Shown here one piece after another: positions 8,310 through 17,720 of a DNA stretch of 64,000 bases (position 1 is its first letter; every line of letters starts with the position of its first letter). This stretch comes from Dyella psychrodurans (GTDB lineage: Bacteria > Pseudomonadota > Gammaproteobacteria > Xanthomonadales > Rhodanobacteraceae), in the NCBI RefSeq assembly GCF_003363265.1, contig NZ_QRBF01000006.1:132501-196500 (forward strand). Reading direction: 5' to 3'. The notes under the pieces are model-generated. The model was not told the DNA's origin. It was given only the letters and a program-made list of their open reading frames with translations, and made no database searches. The position numbers and the translations under genes were made by a program.

Positions 8310-8588
8310 TCAGTGCTTCTGGTCTGGCGGGTGGAGGCCTGACCAAATTTGGCCAATGTCCTCGCTTCTTTCAGACGGATACCCCGTACGTGGTGCATTC
8401 CCACGCCGAGTCAGCATGAATAGGCCAAGAAGCAGAGCACCGGCTACCGGGACGACCCAAATGACCAAAATTTGCAGCATCTTTTGGCGACCGCTGTATG
8501 CAGAGCTGCTCGCAACAGCCACAGAGACGACCAGATTCAAAATCGCCACGGCGATCAAGGCATCTTTAATGGCGTCATGGGTACTCAT
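8310..8588 (-). CDS. Small membrane protein
   Basis: A 92-aa product with two predicted membrane helices (about 10-32 and 38-60) and a polar tail. Reminiscent of phospholipase-D-nuclease-like small membrane proteins but with no diagnostic motif, so unassigned. Start at 8588, with GAGG 6 nt upstream. It stands alone downstream of the TonB receptor gene on the same strand. Confidence 0.7.
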   Translation of the reverse strand: MSTHDAIKDALIAVAILNLVVSVAVASSSAYSGRQKMLQILVIWVVPVAGALLLGLFMLTRRGNAPRTGYPSERSEDIGQIWSGLHPPDQKH

Positions 8589-8727
8589 CAAGCACCTCTA
8601 GGTGATCTGAGACTTGCCGTCGCACGTGTTTGAACAGACGACGGTAACGACGCGAAACGCGAGGAGAACTTAGGGCTCGAGGTAGTCAGGTGCACTTAAC
8701 TACATCGAGCCCCTTATTGGTATCGGT

Positions 8728-11229
8728 CTACCAGTTGTAGGCAATCTTCCCGAACCAATAGCGACCATCAAACCCGAACGGCGAGAGCGACGAGTATTGC
8801 AGGCCAACGGCTGCATATTCGTCACCGGCGATATTGGGCAGGATGACCTTGGTGGGGTATTGGTTGAACAGGTTGTCGACGCCTGCGGAGAAGGTCCACT
8901 GGCGCCAGTTGTAGGAAGCCGTAAGGTCGGTGATCCAACGTGCGGCATAGATCTGTCCGACCGAAGGGGCACCAAAGTCGTTGATGGATTGCGGCGTATC
9001 GATGGTGATCTCGCTGACCTCGCCGTATCGCGTGACGTCGGCGTGCAGTTTGAAGTGGTGGTAATTCCAGTCGCCACTGAACACGTACTTGGTACGCGGC
9101 GTGCCATCGGTGAGCAGTGCCTGGCTGTACGGACCGAACAGCGTTGGATTGGTGACGCCGGTGACGCTGATCCGGTTGTAATTGGCGCTTACGCTACCGA
9201 CCAGACTGCCCCAATTGCCCAGATCCTGGATGCCGTTGAACACGACGTCGGCGCCGCGACTGGTGACGTCGGCCCCGTTGAGGAAGAACTGGATTTCACC
9301 GTATTGCGGATAGTTGGGGTTGGTGTTGTTCATCTGATCGCTGTAGACGATCTGATGGTTGACGCGGACCTGATACAAATCCACGGTGCTGCTGAAGTGG
9401 TTGCTGGGTTGCCAGACGCTGCCCACCGAGATGTTGGTGGATTGCTCCGGTGTCAGAGGCTTGGCGCCATAGGAGATGGCCAGCGGATTGTTCGGCCTCA
9501 ACGTACCTACCTGGACCAGCTGTTCGTTTTCCACCAGGGTCACGGTGGAGCTGTAGTTCATCTGCGCCAGCGACGGTGCACGGAAGCCATTGGATACCGT
9601 GCCACGCAGTGCGAACGTGTCGGTGAACTGGTAGCGCGCCGACAGCTTGCCGGCCGCCACGCTGCCAATGCCGTCGTCGTAGTCCTCGAAGCGACCTGCC
9701 GCGCCGACGGATAGTTTGTCGGTAAGGTCGTTTTCCAAATCGATGTAGACGGCGCCGTTGTTGCGTTTCCAGGTGCCGGCAAGACTGGGCTTGATACCGC
9801 CCCAGACCTGCGACCCGGCCGTATACACATCGCCGGTGTTGGGATCGATGGTGTTGGGGTTGAAGTACCAGGATGCGGCGTCGCCGGAGCCGACGGCGTA
9901 GGTATCCTGTTTGAACTCCACGCCCCATGCAACGGACAGCGGATTTTTCAGGAAGCCAAGATCGAACTCGCGGTTGGCGTCCAGATCCAGCGTGAAGAGC
10001 CGTGTGGTGTAACTGCCGGCATAGAAGGATGTCGGCGAGTAACCCGTGGAGTAATACAGGTTGCTGTTGATCGAGTTCTGTATGTCGAATTGCAGATTGT
10101 TCTCGCCGTAGTTGGCGGAAAGATCCCAATTCCAGCCCAGCGCCTTGCCGCGCACGCCGAACACACCTTGATAATCCTTGGTGGGGTTGTCGAACTGCGG
10201 CAGGAAACCGTTCGGATAGACGGCCGGTACCGTATTGTCGTAGTTGTTCCAGAAGCGCCAGAAACCGTTGGACTTGGCGGTACGTTTGCTCAGATCGAGA
10301 AAGCCGTACAGCTGGGCGTTGCTGTTCAAGTCGTATTGGAAATTGATCACCGCCTGGTAGATCTTCTGGGCCGGCTCGCCGTAACGCTCGTAAGGTGTCG
10401 GCGGCGGGAAGTTGGTGCCATAGAAGACGGCTGGCGGATAGTTGACCGTGGGGTCGGTAACGGCCGCCCGGTTGGTGCTCATCACGCTCTGGTAGTTGAA
10501 GGACAAGCGCAGCCAACCCGGCGCAGTGGCACCGTTGCCGGCATTGCCGAGCGGAACGGCCACTGTGCCTTCCACCCCGTTGTTGGCCCCATCACCCTTG
10601 TCCATGATGCCGCCGTAGGTGTCTATCTCGTTCTTGCCTGCTCCGGGGGCACCCTTCAGGATGACGTTGACCACACCGGCTATCGCATCGGAACCGTATT
10701 GCGCCGCCGCACCATCGCGCAGCACTTCGATGTGATCGATGGCCGACATGGGAATCGAGTTGAAATCCACCGGCGCGGAGCCGCGGCCGACCGCATAGTT
10801 GTAGTTGATCAGTGACGAGGTGTGATAGCGCTTGCCGTTGACCAGCACCAATACGTCATCAGGCGATAGTCCGCGCAACGTGGCGGGACGCAGGCCGTCG
10901 TTGCCATCGGTGATGGCGGTGTGCGGGAAGTCCAGGGAAGGCAGCAACACGTTCAGCGCACTGGCCAGATCGGTTTGACCCGTCGCCGCCAGATCCTGCG
11001 GCGAAATCACATCGACCGGCGACAACGATTCGGCCACCGTGCGATCGGTGGTACGCGTACCCGTAACGATGACCTGTTGCAGCTGCTTGACGTTGCTGTT
11101 CTGCTGCGAGGTGTCATTCTGCGAGGCATTGTCCTGAGCGTGTAGCGATGAAACAGCCAATCCAGCAAATACCATCGACAGCCATAGTGCGTGACGCTTG
11201 CATGGCATGCCCTTCCGATCAACGGTCAT
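8728..11229 (-). CDS. TonB-dependent outer-membrane receptor
   Basis: An 833-aa outer-membrane receptor. It has an N-terminal signal peptide (LSMVFAGLAVSSLHAQ), a TonB-box-like segment QQVIVTGTR near 52-60, a plug domain (SPVDVISPQDLAATGQTDLASALN..., then IEVLRDGAAAQYGSDAIAGVVNVI), and a long beta-barrel ending in aromatic W, as required for BAM recognition. Size and order match TonB-dependent receptors that import siderophores, cobalamin or oligosaccharides; the substrate is not evident. GAGGGG precedes the ATG. No dedicated transport genes adjoin it. Confidence 0.95.
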   Translation of the reverse strand: MTVDRKGMPCKRHALWLSMVFAGLAVSSLHAQDNASQNDTSQQNSNVKQLQQVIVTGTRTTDRTVAESLSPVDVISPQDLAATGQTDLASALNVLLPSLDFPHTAITDGNDGLRPATLRGLSPDDVLVLVNGKRYHTSSLINYNYAVGRGSAPVDFNSIPMSAIDHIEVLRDGAAAQYGSDAIAGVVNVILKGAPGAGKNEIDTYGGIMDKGDGANNGVEGTVAVPLGNAGNGATAPGWLRLSFNYQSVMSTNRAAVTDPTVNYPPAVFYGTNFPPPTPYERYGEPAQKIYQAVINFQYDLNSNAQLYGFLDLSKRTAKSNGFWRFWNNYDNTVPAVYPNGFLPQFDNPTKDYQGVFGVRGKALGWNWDLSANYGENNLQFDIQNSINSNLYYSTGYSPTSFYAGSYTTRLFTLDLDANREFDLGFLKNPLSVAWGVEFKQDTYAVGSGDAASWYFNPNTIDPNTGDVYTAGSQVWGGIKPSLAGTWKRNNGAVYIDLENDLTDKLSVGAAGRFEDYDDGIGSVAAGKLSARYQFTDTFALRGTVSNGFRAPSLAQMNYSSTVTLVENEQLVQVGTLRPNNPLAISYGAKPLTPEQSTNISVGSVWQPSNHFSSTVDLYQVRVNHQIVYSDQMNNTNPNYPQYGEIQFFLNGADVTSRGADVVFNGIQDLGNWGSLVGSVSANYNRISVTGVTNPTLFGPYSQALLTDGTPRTKYVFSGDWNYHHFKLHADVTRYGEVSEITIDTPQSINDFGAPSVGQIYAARWITDLTASYNWRQWTFSAGVDNLFNQYPTKVILPNIAGDEYAAVGLQYSSLSPFGFDGRYWFGKIAYNW

Positions 11230-11566
11230 AAAATCCCCTCTTTTAATTTATAGACACAAGAACAACCACGCTAATGGATTGATTTACCCATCAGCACATC
11301 GGCACCCCCGAGTGCCCATGTTCGAGCAATATGCCAAGAAGATTCGCGTAACGTGTTGCGCGACGCAGCAATGACGCCGGCACTTACGCTTAACTGACAA
11401 AAACTTATTTGACGACGCAACCATGGCCGATAGCATTTACGCGGCGAATTCGGCGTGATCAACATCACATCCATGATGGCGCTTGTCTGTTCGGCAGTGA
11501 CCGCGCCCGCACCGCTCGAGACAAGCTCATGGGTCGCGTAACTTGGCGCCGCACCCACTCACGCCA
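11230..11566. other. Intergenic region upstream of the TonB receptor
   Basis: About 340 bp without a supported gene; the one 95-codon frame has no ribosome site or family resemblance. The 11230-11275 part is AT-rich and probably contains the receptor promoter. No clear Fur box or other operator was recognised. Confidence 0.5.
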
Positions 11567-12574
11567 TCAACCATGAGGCGGATCGTAAAAGACTTCCACG
11601 TAGTAAAAGACGTCTCCCTGTACGGTTGAGCTGCTGAAGCTGGCAAAGACGAATTTATCCATGGGCTGCTTGAGCGGAGCCAGTTGAACCTTTCCTCCTG
11701 CCTGCACCGCGGCCCCTGAAGCAACGGCTATCACATCGGGCGAAGGCGTATCGTCAGACGGGTTAATCTGGATGCCGTGCAATTCCAAATTGCCATACTG
11801 TGTCTTTAGCACCGTATATGTCTGCCCCCACGCTTTGGCAGCGGCCTTGACGTCTTGACCCTCGTAAAGGCTGATCTCAATCCTCGCGAGCTTGCCGTCT
11901 TCGAAGTAGAACTGCACGTTCTCCTTGTGACCATTGAATAGCCCTGAATATGTTTCAAGGTCGCCGTTGCGAAACTTGTCATAAGGGCCATAGTCGCTGA
12001 ACGACGCGACCTCTTGCGGAGTCATTTGGAAATGCCAGGGTGGCAAACCGCCAGTGGACGCGTCGGCTGGAGACTTGCAGTTGGCAACGACCAAAGGCTC
12101 GACAACTTGCGGAAGATTCCCTTGCTCTTCGTCCTTGGATAACTCATCAAAGCGACTTATCCGAGCATTCGGTTCCAGCGCAATAATGGAGCGGTACGCC
12201 TTGAGCATGCTCTTCATGCCAGCTAATTGAGCCGGCATAAGCTTGCCTTTCTCGCTTGGGTTTGCGATTTGGTATGCGGCGCTGCCAAAGATAAATTGCG
12301 CCATCAGCTCGGCGCTATATTTGATGGATTTGTCCGGCACCGGCGAAAACATACCCGGACAGACGACATCGACCACATCTGTGCTTTTGTCTTCCCAATC
12401 CAGCAACGCGGCGCGTACAAGTGGCGCGTCCTTGTTAAGTGGTTGCTCCTCAAGAAATCGCGTTAATGGAACGACTTTCGTATTGTCCACCAACGGACGA
12501 CTTTCCGATGCAGCAACTGCCCCTACCAAAGTGCAAACCAAGATAGCCGATAAAAAGCAACGAAGGCTTTGCAT
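11567..12574 (-). CDS. Secreted hypothetical protein
   Basis: A 335-aa product with a signal peptide (MQSLRCFLSAILVCTLVGAVAAS). The mature region is acidic and soluble with no recognised domain; Cys residues are sparse (DVVCPG, VANCKS). AGGGGG lies just before the ATG. It heads a minus-strand group of orphan secreted/membrane genes (11.6-14.5 kb). Probably periplasmic; function unknown. Confidence 0.78.
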   Translation of the reverse strand: MQSLRCFLSAILVCTLVGAVAASESRPLVDNTKVVPLTRFLEEQPLNKDAPLVRAALLDWEDKSTDVVDVVCPGMFSPVPDKSIKYSAELMAQFIFGSAAYQIANPSEKGKLMPAQLAGMKSMLKAYRSIIALEPNARISRFDELSKDEEQGNLPQVVEPLVVANCKSPADASTGGLPPWHFQMTPQEVASFSDYGPYDKFRNGDLETYSGLFNGHKENVQFYFEDGKLARIEISLYEGQDVKAAAKAWGQTYTVLKTQYGNLELHGIQINPSDDTPSPDVIAVASGAAVQAGGKVQLAPLKQPMDKFVFASFSSSTVQGDVFYYVEVFYDPPHG

Positions 12575-12624
12575 GAATCCCCCTGTGAAGCCTACCTAGC
12601 TACGTTATTAAAAGACCTGCGTGC

Positions 12625-13020
12625 CTACGCGATCAGGCTTTTGAGCGAAAGCACATGTAGAAACGGCATGTAATCGTGCCAATCTAGAAAGAATGAAAAG
12701 GCAGCATGTATGACCGGAGCCGACAAGAAAGCCAGAATCAAATATCGCCACAGCTCGGGCCACGACATGCGAAGCGCCAAGGTAGGGAGCAATAAAGTGA
12801 TGCCAGCCGGCACGGTATAGTAGATCCACCAAGGCCAGCCGGCATTTTGCGTAAGTTTCGCAAAGACCATACCGCCGACAACAACCACTAGCGAAATTAG
12901 AGCGACGCTAACGTAAGACGGTGGCGTGGCACGCTTATGCAAAACGAGCAAGAGGATGGCGATAAAAACGACAAGCGACACACCAATCAGAATCGGAAAG
13001 CGCGCAGCTTGAGATACCAT
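12625..13020 (-). CDS. Hypothetical membrane protein
   Basis: A 131-aa protein with about four predicted membrane helices and a short polar C-terminus. The frame is open to 13116 with an upstream GTG, but that extension is hydrophilic and has no ribosome site; the ATG at 13020 puts the first helix near the N-terminus. No family recognised. Part of the run of uncharacterised envelope genes. Confidence 0.6.
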   Translation of the reverse strand: MVSQAARFPILIGVSLVVFIAILLLVLHKRATPPSYVSVALISLVVVVGGMVFAKLTQNAGWPWWIYYTVPAGITLLLPTLALRMSWPELWRYLILAFLSAPVIHAAFSFFLDWHDYMPFLHVLSLKSLIA

Positions 13021-13152
13021 GAATTTAGCGTCCCCTTGATCGTAATCGATCGACTTTGCAAGCAATAGAACCCGTTTTCCGCCCTTGTACTTTATGACGT
13101 CCCAGGCTTGACCCACCGCATGCCCCCATAGCGTCCGCCTAGGGTTGCGACG

Positions 13153-13575
13153 CTACTTCCCTTGGATGGAACTGTGCTGCATCGCTTCAACCAGCGATAC
13201 AACGCCATACGCAAATGCGCTACCGAACGCTACAAAAGCACCATATCGAAGGGACGCGCCAAACTTAAACATCCAAGGCAACGTCAGCCATGAGATCCCA
13301 GCAAGACTCGAAATGCTCAAACCAAATTCGATCCAAGACGATCTTCGGCTTGATATTCGTATCCTCTTGACCATTCGCCACAGCTGAAGCGCGAGCGGCC
13401 AGAAGAAAAGCAAAAGAACCGCGATCGAAAGCAAGCTTGGCCATTCGTAAGCGTTGCTGGCCGATTCCGTTAGAGGCTGTGATGTGTCTCCCAGCTTTTG
13501 CGAGCACTGCGTTAGCGGCAGGAAGAAACTCACCGCTAACAGCAACGCAAAAATACGCTTGAGCTGTTGCCTCAT
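13153..13575 (-). CDS. Hypothetical membrane protein, possible lipoprotein
   Basis: A 140-aa product. N-terminal hydrophobic stretch FALLLAVSFFLPLTQC ends in a cysteine that could be a lipobox, though T at -2 is unusual; two to three further hydrophobic segments follow. Start at 13575 (MRQQLKR...) is supported by GGGGTAAGG just upstream; the frame is open to 13659 without a better start. No domain recognised. Confidence 0.62.
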   Translation of the reverse strand: MRQQLKRIFALLLAVSFFLPLTQCSQKLGDTSQPLTESASNAYEWPSLLSIAVLLLFFWPLALQLWRMVKRIRISSRRSSWIEFGLSISSLAGISWLTLPWMFKFGASLRYGAFVAFGSAFAYGVVSLVEAMQHSSIQGK

Positions 13576-13634
13576 CGCCTTACCCCGTAAATAAACTCGC
13601 CTGGAAAACCCTGGGTCATCGCACTTCTCTAATT

Positions 13635-13669
13635 CCGTTTCTATAGAAAAGTGCCCCACCCCTTTTCGT
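13635..13669. repeat. Dispersed repeat B copy
   Basis: CCGTTTCTATAGAAAAGTGC followed by CCCACCCCTTTTCGT matches the right half of the MITE-like element seen in full at 35822-35887. It separates two minus-strand orphan genes. Confidence 0.7.
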
Positions 13670-13680
13670 GCTGATTGATC

Positions 13681-14055
13681 CTAGTTCTTGGTCGATGCCT
13701 TTTGCGTTTCGGCGACCAGCGACATGATCTGAGAATCGGAGAGAAGCTTAAGTTGGGCAAATGTCGCATCGGTCAGATGCTTGTCCCCCGTGCCTTCTCC
13801 ATGCAGCTCGTAGCCCTTGTCCGAGTGCGAGAAGAAAAAGTAGAAAGGCATGGCGGGATTGTTGGTTGCGGTGACTATGACAATGGACATTTTGTCGTCG
13901 CAGCTGTAAACCAACCAAGGTGTATTACCAAATTGTTTGGTTACCGGACCCATAATGCACTGAAGGCTTGGCGGCTGAGCAGCCCGAGCCGTTTGGGAGA
14001 GGACTGCGGCGCAGCTAAAGATCACTAACATCGATAGCTTTATGTGTCTTTTCAT
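13681..14055 (-). CDS. Secreted hypothetical protein
   Basis: A 124-aa product with a signal peptide ending ARA|AQPP (about residues 1-26). Mature part has two cysteines (LQC and YSC), probably disulfide bonded, and no recognised domain. Start at 14055, with GAGGGAG before ATG; the open frame extends to 14118 but would bury the signal peptide and overlap the next gene. Likely periplasmic; function unknown. Confidence 0.72.
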   Translation of the reverse strand: MKRHIKLSMLVIFSCAAVLSQTARAAQPPSLQCIMGPVTKQFGNTPWLVYSCDDKMSIVIVTATNNPAMPFYFFFSHSDKGYELHGEGTGDKHLTDATFAQLKLLSDSQIMSLVAETQKASTKN

Positions 14056-14081
14056 ATCCACTCCCTCTTCGCAATGAAGCG

Positions 14082-14519
14082 TCAGGGTAATCCGGCAAGA
14101 CGCGAAAGATCGGAGCACGCGCGCCGAACCTCGTCATAGGAGCCAGTCTCGAAATAAATCCTGGCCAATTTTAGCACCACATCGATGTCATCGATTATGT
14201 TTCTGCGCTTGCAGAAGTAGCCTTGGTCACTCTGCCAGAGGCGAACGTCTTCATCGCTTCCACGTGGGTCATCGAACTGCCATCCATTCATTTCGAACAG
14301 AGCAAAACCCGATGCACCGCCGCCGATGATATTGAACGACGACTCGTCGTCGAAGCAGCTGTCTACGTCGTCCCAGCTCAACTGGACAATGGGATGTCCG
14401 TTGTCGTCCATCTGCCGGATTGCAGCGGAAACGTCCTCCCAGCCAGGCGATTGGATCTCCACGCAACGCCAAGGTTCATGGGGCGGGTAGTGAACGATGG
14501 TCAGATGGTGTGCTGTCAT
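14082..14519 (-). CDS. Small acidic cytosolic protein, immunity-like
   Basis: A 145-aa, strongly acidic protein without signal or membrane segment. Patterns such as FNIIGGGASGFALFEMNG and the W-rich middle resemble small immunity-type domains (Imm1-like), but this is only a resemblance. No toxin gene lies beside it. It sits 26 bp upstream of the secreted protein gene at 13681 on the same strand. No strong ribosome site. Confidence 0.6.
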   Translation of the reverse strand: MTAHHLTIVHYPPHEPWRCVEIQSPGWEDVSAAIRQMDDNGHPIVQLSWDDVDSCFDDESSFNIIGGGASGFALFEMNGWQFDDPRGSDEDVRLWQSDQGYFCKRRNIIDDIDVVLKLARIYFETGSYDEVRRACSDLSRLAGLP

Positions 14520-14591
14520 GTTGTCGCGCCGCGATGTTGCACTGGAAAACCGGCTACGCAGGCGGGGTTTCCATACACAGGTCGCATCCGC

Positions 14592-16358
14592 CTATGGCCC
14601 CGCCACGGTCAAACCGTACTTGGTGGCACGTGCATCGATTTGCGGATCGAGCGTACGCGCGGCGACCAGATCGGCATCGCCGTCATCCTTCTGGCCGTTG
14701 CGGATTTTCGCCAGGCCCAGGCCATAGCGCGACCACGCGGAACGCGGCCTTTGCGCGACGGCCTGCTCATAGGCCTTGATCGCTTCGGGATAATGTCCAA
14801 GCCGCAACTGCACCATGCCGAGACTGTCGAGATAAGCCGGGTTTTCGCCATCGCGCCTGATCGCCTTGCGGCAATCGCTTAAGGCGTCGTCGAGCATCTG
14901 ATTGCTCAGGCTTCGTGCCCAGCAGCGCGCGTTGAGCACGTTGCCGAGCATGGCGTCCTCGCGATGCAGGCGAATCCAATCATCGAGGATCGGCAGCGCC
15001 GCAGCGGGTTGATCGAGTTGGATGTACATGGCGGCAATCAAACGCGCCTGCGTTGATCCTGCAGGTACTAAGGCGCCAGCCGCAGTCACGTCGGCCGTCG
15101 CACCTGCGGGGTCTTTGTGCGTATAGCGAAGTTGTGCGCGCAGTAGCAGCGCGTCGACGCTCTTCGGATCCAGGCTCAAGGACTTATCCAGATCCGTGAG
15201 TGCCAAATCGGGCTGTTTGTCCGCTTCGTGAGCCTTTGCACGGGAAACATAGTAAGCCGCTTGATCGGGCGCCATGCGGATGGCCTCGTCCAGATCGTCG
15301 AGCGCCGCTTTCGTTTCGCCGCGAGACAAATGCGCATCGCCAAGCAATGCGTAGTCGCTCGCGGTCTTGGGCGCTGTGGCGTTGCCTCCATCAGCAGCAC
15401 CCACATCGGATTTGTCGCCGTCGCTCATGGCCGCCGCGAAGGTAAACACGCGGCCACCGTTGTAGGTGAAATAGGCTTTGCCTCGGCTGTTGCCAATGAA
15501 CATGCGATGGGCGAGGAGAAAATCCACGCCGAGAAGCATGTCGGTTTGCCCGTCGCCAATGGATCCGTCGATGACCTCCATCTGGCTATGCTGGATGGTT
15601 TCCGTGCCAACGGAAAAGGCGTCGACGTGTGCGATCCATGTCTTCATCAACTTTTGCCCAATGCCGTAGGTGCTGCTGCCGGTCTTGACGTCGGGCGCAT
15701 TGAGGTCGATGCCTACTCGCTCGGCGGCATGACGGGTCAGCAAGGTGGCAGGCGAGCCCGAGTCGAGCTGCGCCAACACGCGCTTGCCGTTTATCGTTAC
15801 GTAAAAGAAAGTGCGCCGATCGGACCGGCCGCGAGGCGTCTCGATATCGACGACGTTGTAGCCCTCTTTGGTCCAATAGGCCAGAGGGGATTTATCACAT
15901 TCACTTGCATCGAACAGCGTCAGCTTTCCATGGGCCAGATCGATTTCCACATCCATCATGTCGATCAGGTTGGCGCCAAGCAATCCATAGCCCACATCGG
16001 TACCGCCGACGATGAATTCGACGTTGTTGAGCGTCGTACCGAGGATGCCAAAATCCTTGACGCGCGCGACCTCAGCGTTCGCGGCGCCGCCAATACCCAT
16101 GATGCGAAGACCGTCTGGACCAGATCGCAGCTTGAGCCCAAGCGACGACGCGTTGGCCTTCGACATGACGCTGAAGAAAGCCCCGGTATCGAGGATGAAG
16201 CGCGTATCGCTCCCATTGATTTTGACCGTGGTCATGGCTCTTCCGCCGGTCATTTCCACTGGCAAGGTGCCGTAATCCTTCAAATGGCAGACATCCGCCC
16301 AGACATTGCTGGTGAGCAACATGCCTACGCCAAGGCAGCAAAAACGCAACATCCTCAT
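14592..16358 (-). CDS. Secreted double aspartyl-protease-like protein with TPR repeats
   Basis: A 588-aa protein. Order: signal peptide (1-21, ending NVWA), a first retropepsin-like domain with FILDTGA at 55-60, a second with AQLDSGS at 197-202, a linker (about 310-340), then tetratricopeptide repeats to the C-terminus (motifs like A..D...AIRMAPD and A.AYEQAVAQRP). The family of bacterial aspartyl proteases fused to TPRs is known from genomes but little studied; the TPR part probably binds a partner in the periplasm. Start is the third codon Met, with GAGGG at 7 nt. Confidence 0.82.
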   Translation of the reverse strand: MRMLRFCCLGVGMLLTSNVWADVCHLKDYGTLPVEMTGGRAMTTVKINGSDTRFILDTGAFFSVMSKANASSLGLKLRSGPDGLRIMGIGGAANAEVARVKDFGILGTTLNNVEFIVGGTDVGYGLLGANLIDMMDVEIDLAHGKLTLFDASECDKSPLAYWTKEGYNVVDIETPRGRSDRRTFFYVTINGKRVLAQLDSGSPATLLTRHAAERVGIDLNAPDVKTGSSTYGIGQKLMKTWIAHVDAFSVGTETIQHSQMEVIDGSIGDGQTDMLLGVDFLLAHRMFIGNSRGKAYFTYNGGRVFTFAAAMSDGDKSDVGAADGGNATAPKTASDYALLGDAHLSRGETKAALDDLDEAIRMAPDQAAYYVSRAKAHEADKQPDLALTDLDKSLSLDPKSVDALLLRAQLRYTHKDPAGATADVTAAGALVPAGSTQARLIAAMYIQLDQPAAALPILDDWIRLHREDAMLGNVLNARCWARSLSNQMLDDALSDCRKAIRRDGENPAYLDSLGMVQLRLGHYPEAIKAYEQAVAQRPRSAWSRYGLGLAKIRNGQKDDGDADLVAARTLDPQIDARATKYGLTVAGP

Positions 16359-16539
16359 CGCCATTCCCTCCCCCTGTATGTCATGGCCGCAGAATGCAGG
16401 CCTCTTCCCTCAATCCCGTTGAACCATTCCGCAAGCGAGCAGACGATAAATCAGACAAATGTCTTTGCGACCATGCGTAGCGCAACGATCATCGTTTCTC
16501 CTACGAGAAACTTATCAAAAATCCAATCGCCTGTTGCCA

Positions 16540-17142
16540 TCAGGCCATGGTGTCGACAAACACCCCACGCAGGCCGGAAATCCCGCTTTCACCGAAATTT
16601 TGCGCCAGCGTTTGCAGAAACGATGGCAAGCTCGGGAGTGCGCCGCTCGAAGAGTCGGCGGATGTTCCGGATGACGCGCCCAGCGACGTCCAAAGGTTTT
16701 GGAAGACCGCGGTCAAATTGCTGGAACCGTTCGACGCTAACGAAGTGCTGCTGGAACTGGAGCTCAATGCCTGAGCCAGATTCGAGAACGTCGATGCGAC
16801 ATTCTTGTATTGCTGTACCTGCTGCGATGCTTTTAGTTGCTGCGGCAGGGGTGCGAGCGGTGTGCTGTTTCCTGCGACCGCATCACCCGATCCACTCGCC
16901 GCCGTTGCAGCCGTGGCGGCGGTGGACACCGTACTGGGTGTAGCGGTGAGTCCGAGTTGCGTCAGCGCTGCCGCAACAGCCGCGGCCAGCTGGTTCGCGT
17001 TTTTATTGGTCGAGGAGTCCGCCGGGGCGACAACAGCCGGCGCCGTCGACTCGCTGAACCCTCCTTTGTGATGAGGGTATGGGCGCGCAATGAGACCACT
17101 TATGGACTGCGATGGAGTACTGCCAAGGCTTGGGATACTCAC
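16540..17142 (-). CDS. Ser/Ala-rich low-complexity protein
   Basis: A 200-aa product dominated by Ser, Ala, Thr, Leu and Gln, including a Ser6 run and helical segments such as LAAAVAAALTQLGL. No signal peptide, membrane helix or cysteine. Start is GTG at 17142 with AAAGGG upstream. Composition is like type III or other secreted proteins of plant-associated bacteria, but no secretion genes are nearby, so this is only a compositional remark. Its 3' end is 182 bp before the protease/TPR gene on the same strand. Confidence 0.62.
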   Translation of the reverse strand: MSIPSLGSTPSQSISGLIARPYPHHKGGFSESTAPAVVAPADSSTNKNANQLAAAVAAALTQLGLTATPSTVSTAATAATAASGSGDAVAGNSTPLAPLPQQLKASQQVQQYKNVASTFSNLAQALSSSSSSTSLASNGSSNLTAVFQNLWTSLGASSGTSADSSSGALPSLPSFLQTLAQNFGESGISGLRGVFVDTMA

Positions 17143-17372
17143 GACAGGCAGCCCTTTGCGGACGGTGGACCTGCCCTATATTACCTCGCCCCTTCCCTGC
17201 CGCACGACATGGGCCCGCGTCGGATCGAGATCGGATATGGGCAGCCTGACAACGGGCGCCGACGGCTACCACCCCGCTACTGGCGACACCTGCGCAAAGG
17301 CCGCGTCGGTCGTAAAATCCTGCTACTGGGTGCCAGCGCTTTGGCCAACCATGCATCCTTGGAGAAGAAAGC

Positions 17373-17720
17373 GTGTCTGACGACCAGAATGTGCTGCTGT
17401 TCTCCTACGGAACGTTGCAGCTTGAACGCGTCCAACTCGAATCCTTCGGCCGTCTCCTGGACGGGGAAGAAGATGCCATGCCCGGCTACCGCCAGCTGAT
17501 GGTCGAAATCACCGATCCCGACGTCCTTCGCAAGAGTGGCCAGACGTTTCATCCGATCGTTGTTCAGAGCGACAACTCGACCGATGAAGTGAACGGCAAA
17601 GTGTTTTGGATCACCGAAGCGGAGTTGGCTTCAGCCGATAGCTATGAAGTCTCGGATTACAAGCGCGTTGCGGTGCGGCTCAAATCCGGCAACCAGGCGT
17701 GGGTTTATATCCAGGCCTGA
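17373..17720 (+). CDS. Gamma-glutamylcyclotransferase (AIG2-like) family protein
   Basis: A 115-aa protein of the AIG2/GGCT fold. The substrate-loop motif YGTL is at 11-14 and the catalytic-Glu region appears as FWITEAELASADSYE; length is typical for single-domain members. The family releases 5-oxoproline from gamma-glutamyl amines or dipeptides. Start is GTG at 17373, with GGAGAAG upstream. It is a single plus-strand gene between unrelated neighbours. Confidence 0.87.
   Translation: MSDDQNVLLFSYGTLQLERVQLESFGRLLDGEEDAMPGYRQLMVEITDPDVLRKSGQTFHPIVVQSDNSTDEVNGKVFWITEAELASADSYEVSDYKRVAVRLKSGNQAWVYIQA

Noticed and set aside
11271-11558. 95-codon minus frame upstream of the TonB receptor
   Set aside because: No ribosome site, no domain, and it covers the likely receptor promoter.
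15228-16943. 571-codon plus-strand open frame
   Set aside because: It lies antisense to the aspartyl-protease/TPR gene and has no family resemblance; long antisense frames are common in GC-rich coding DNA.
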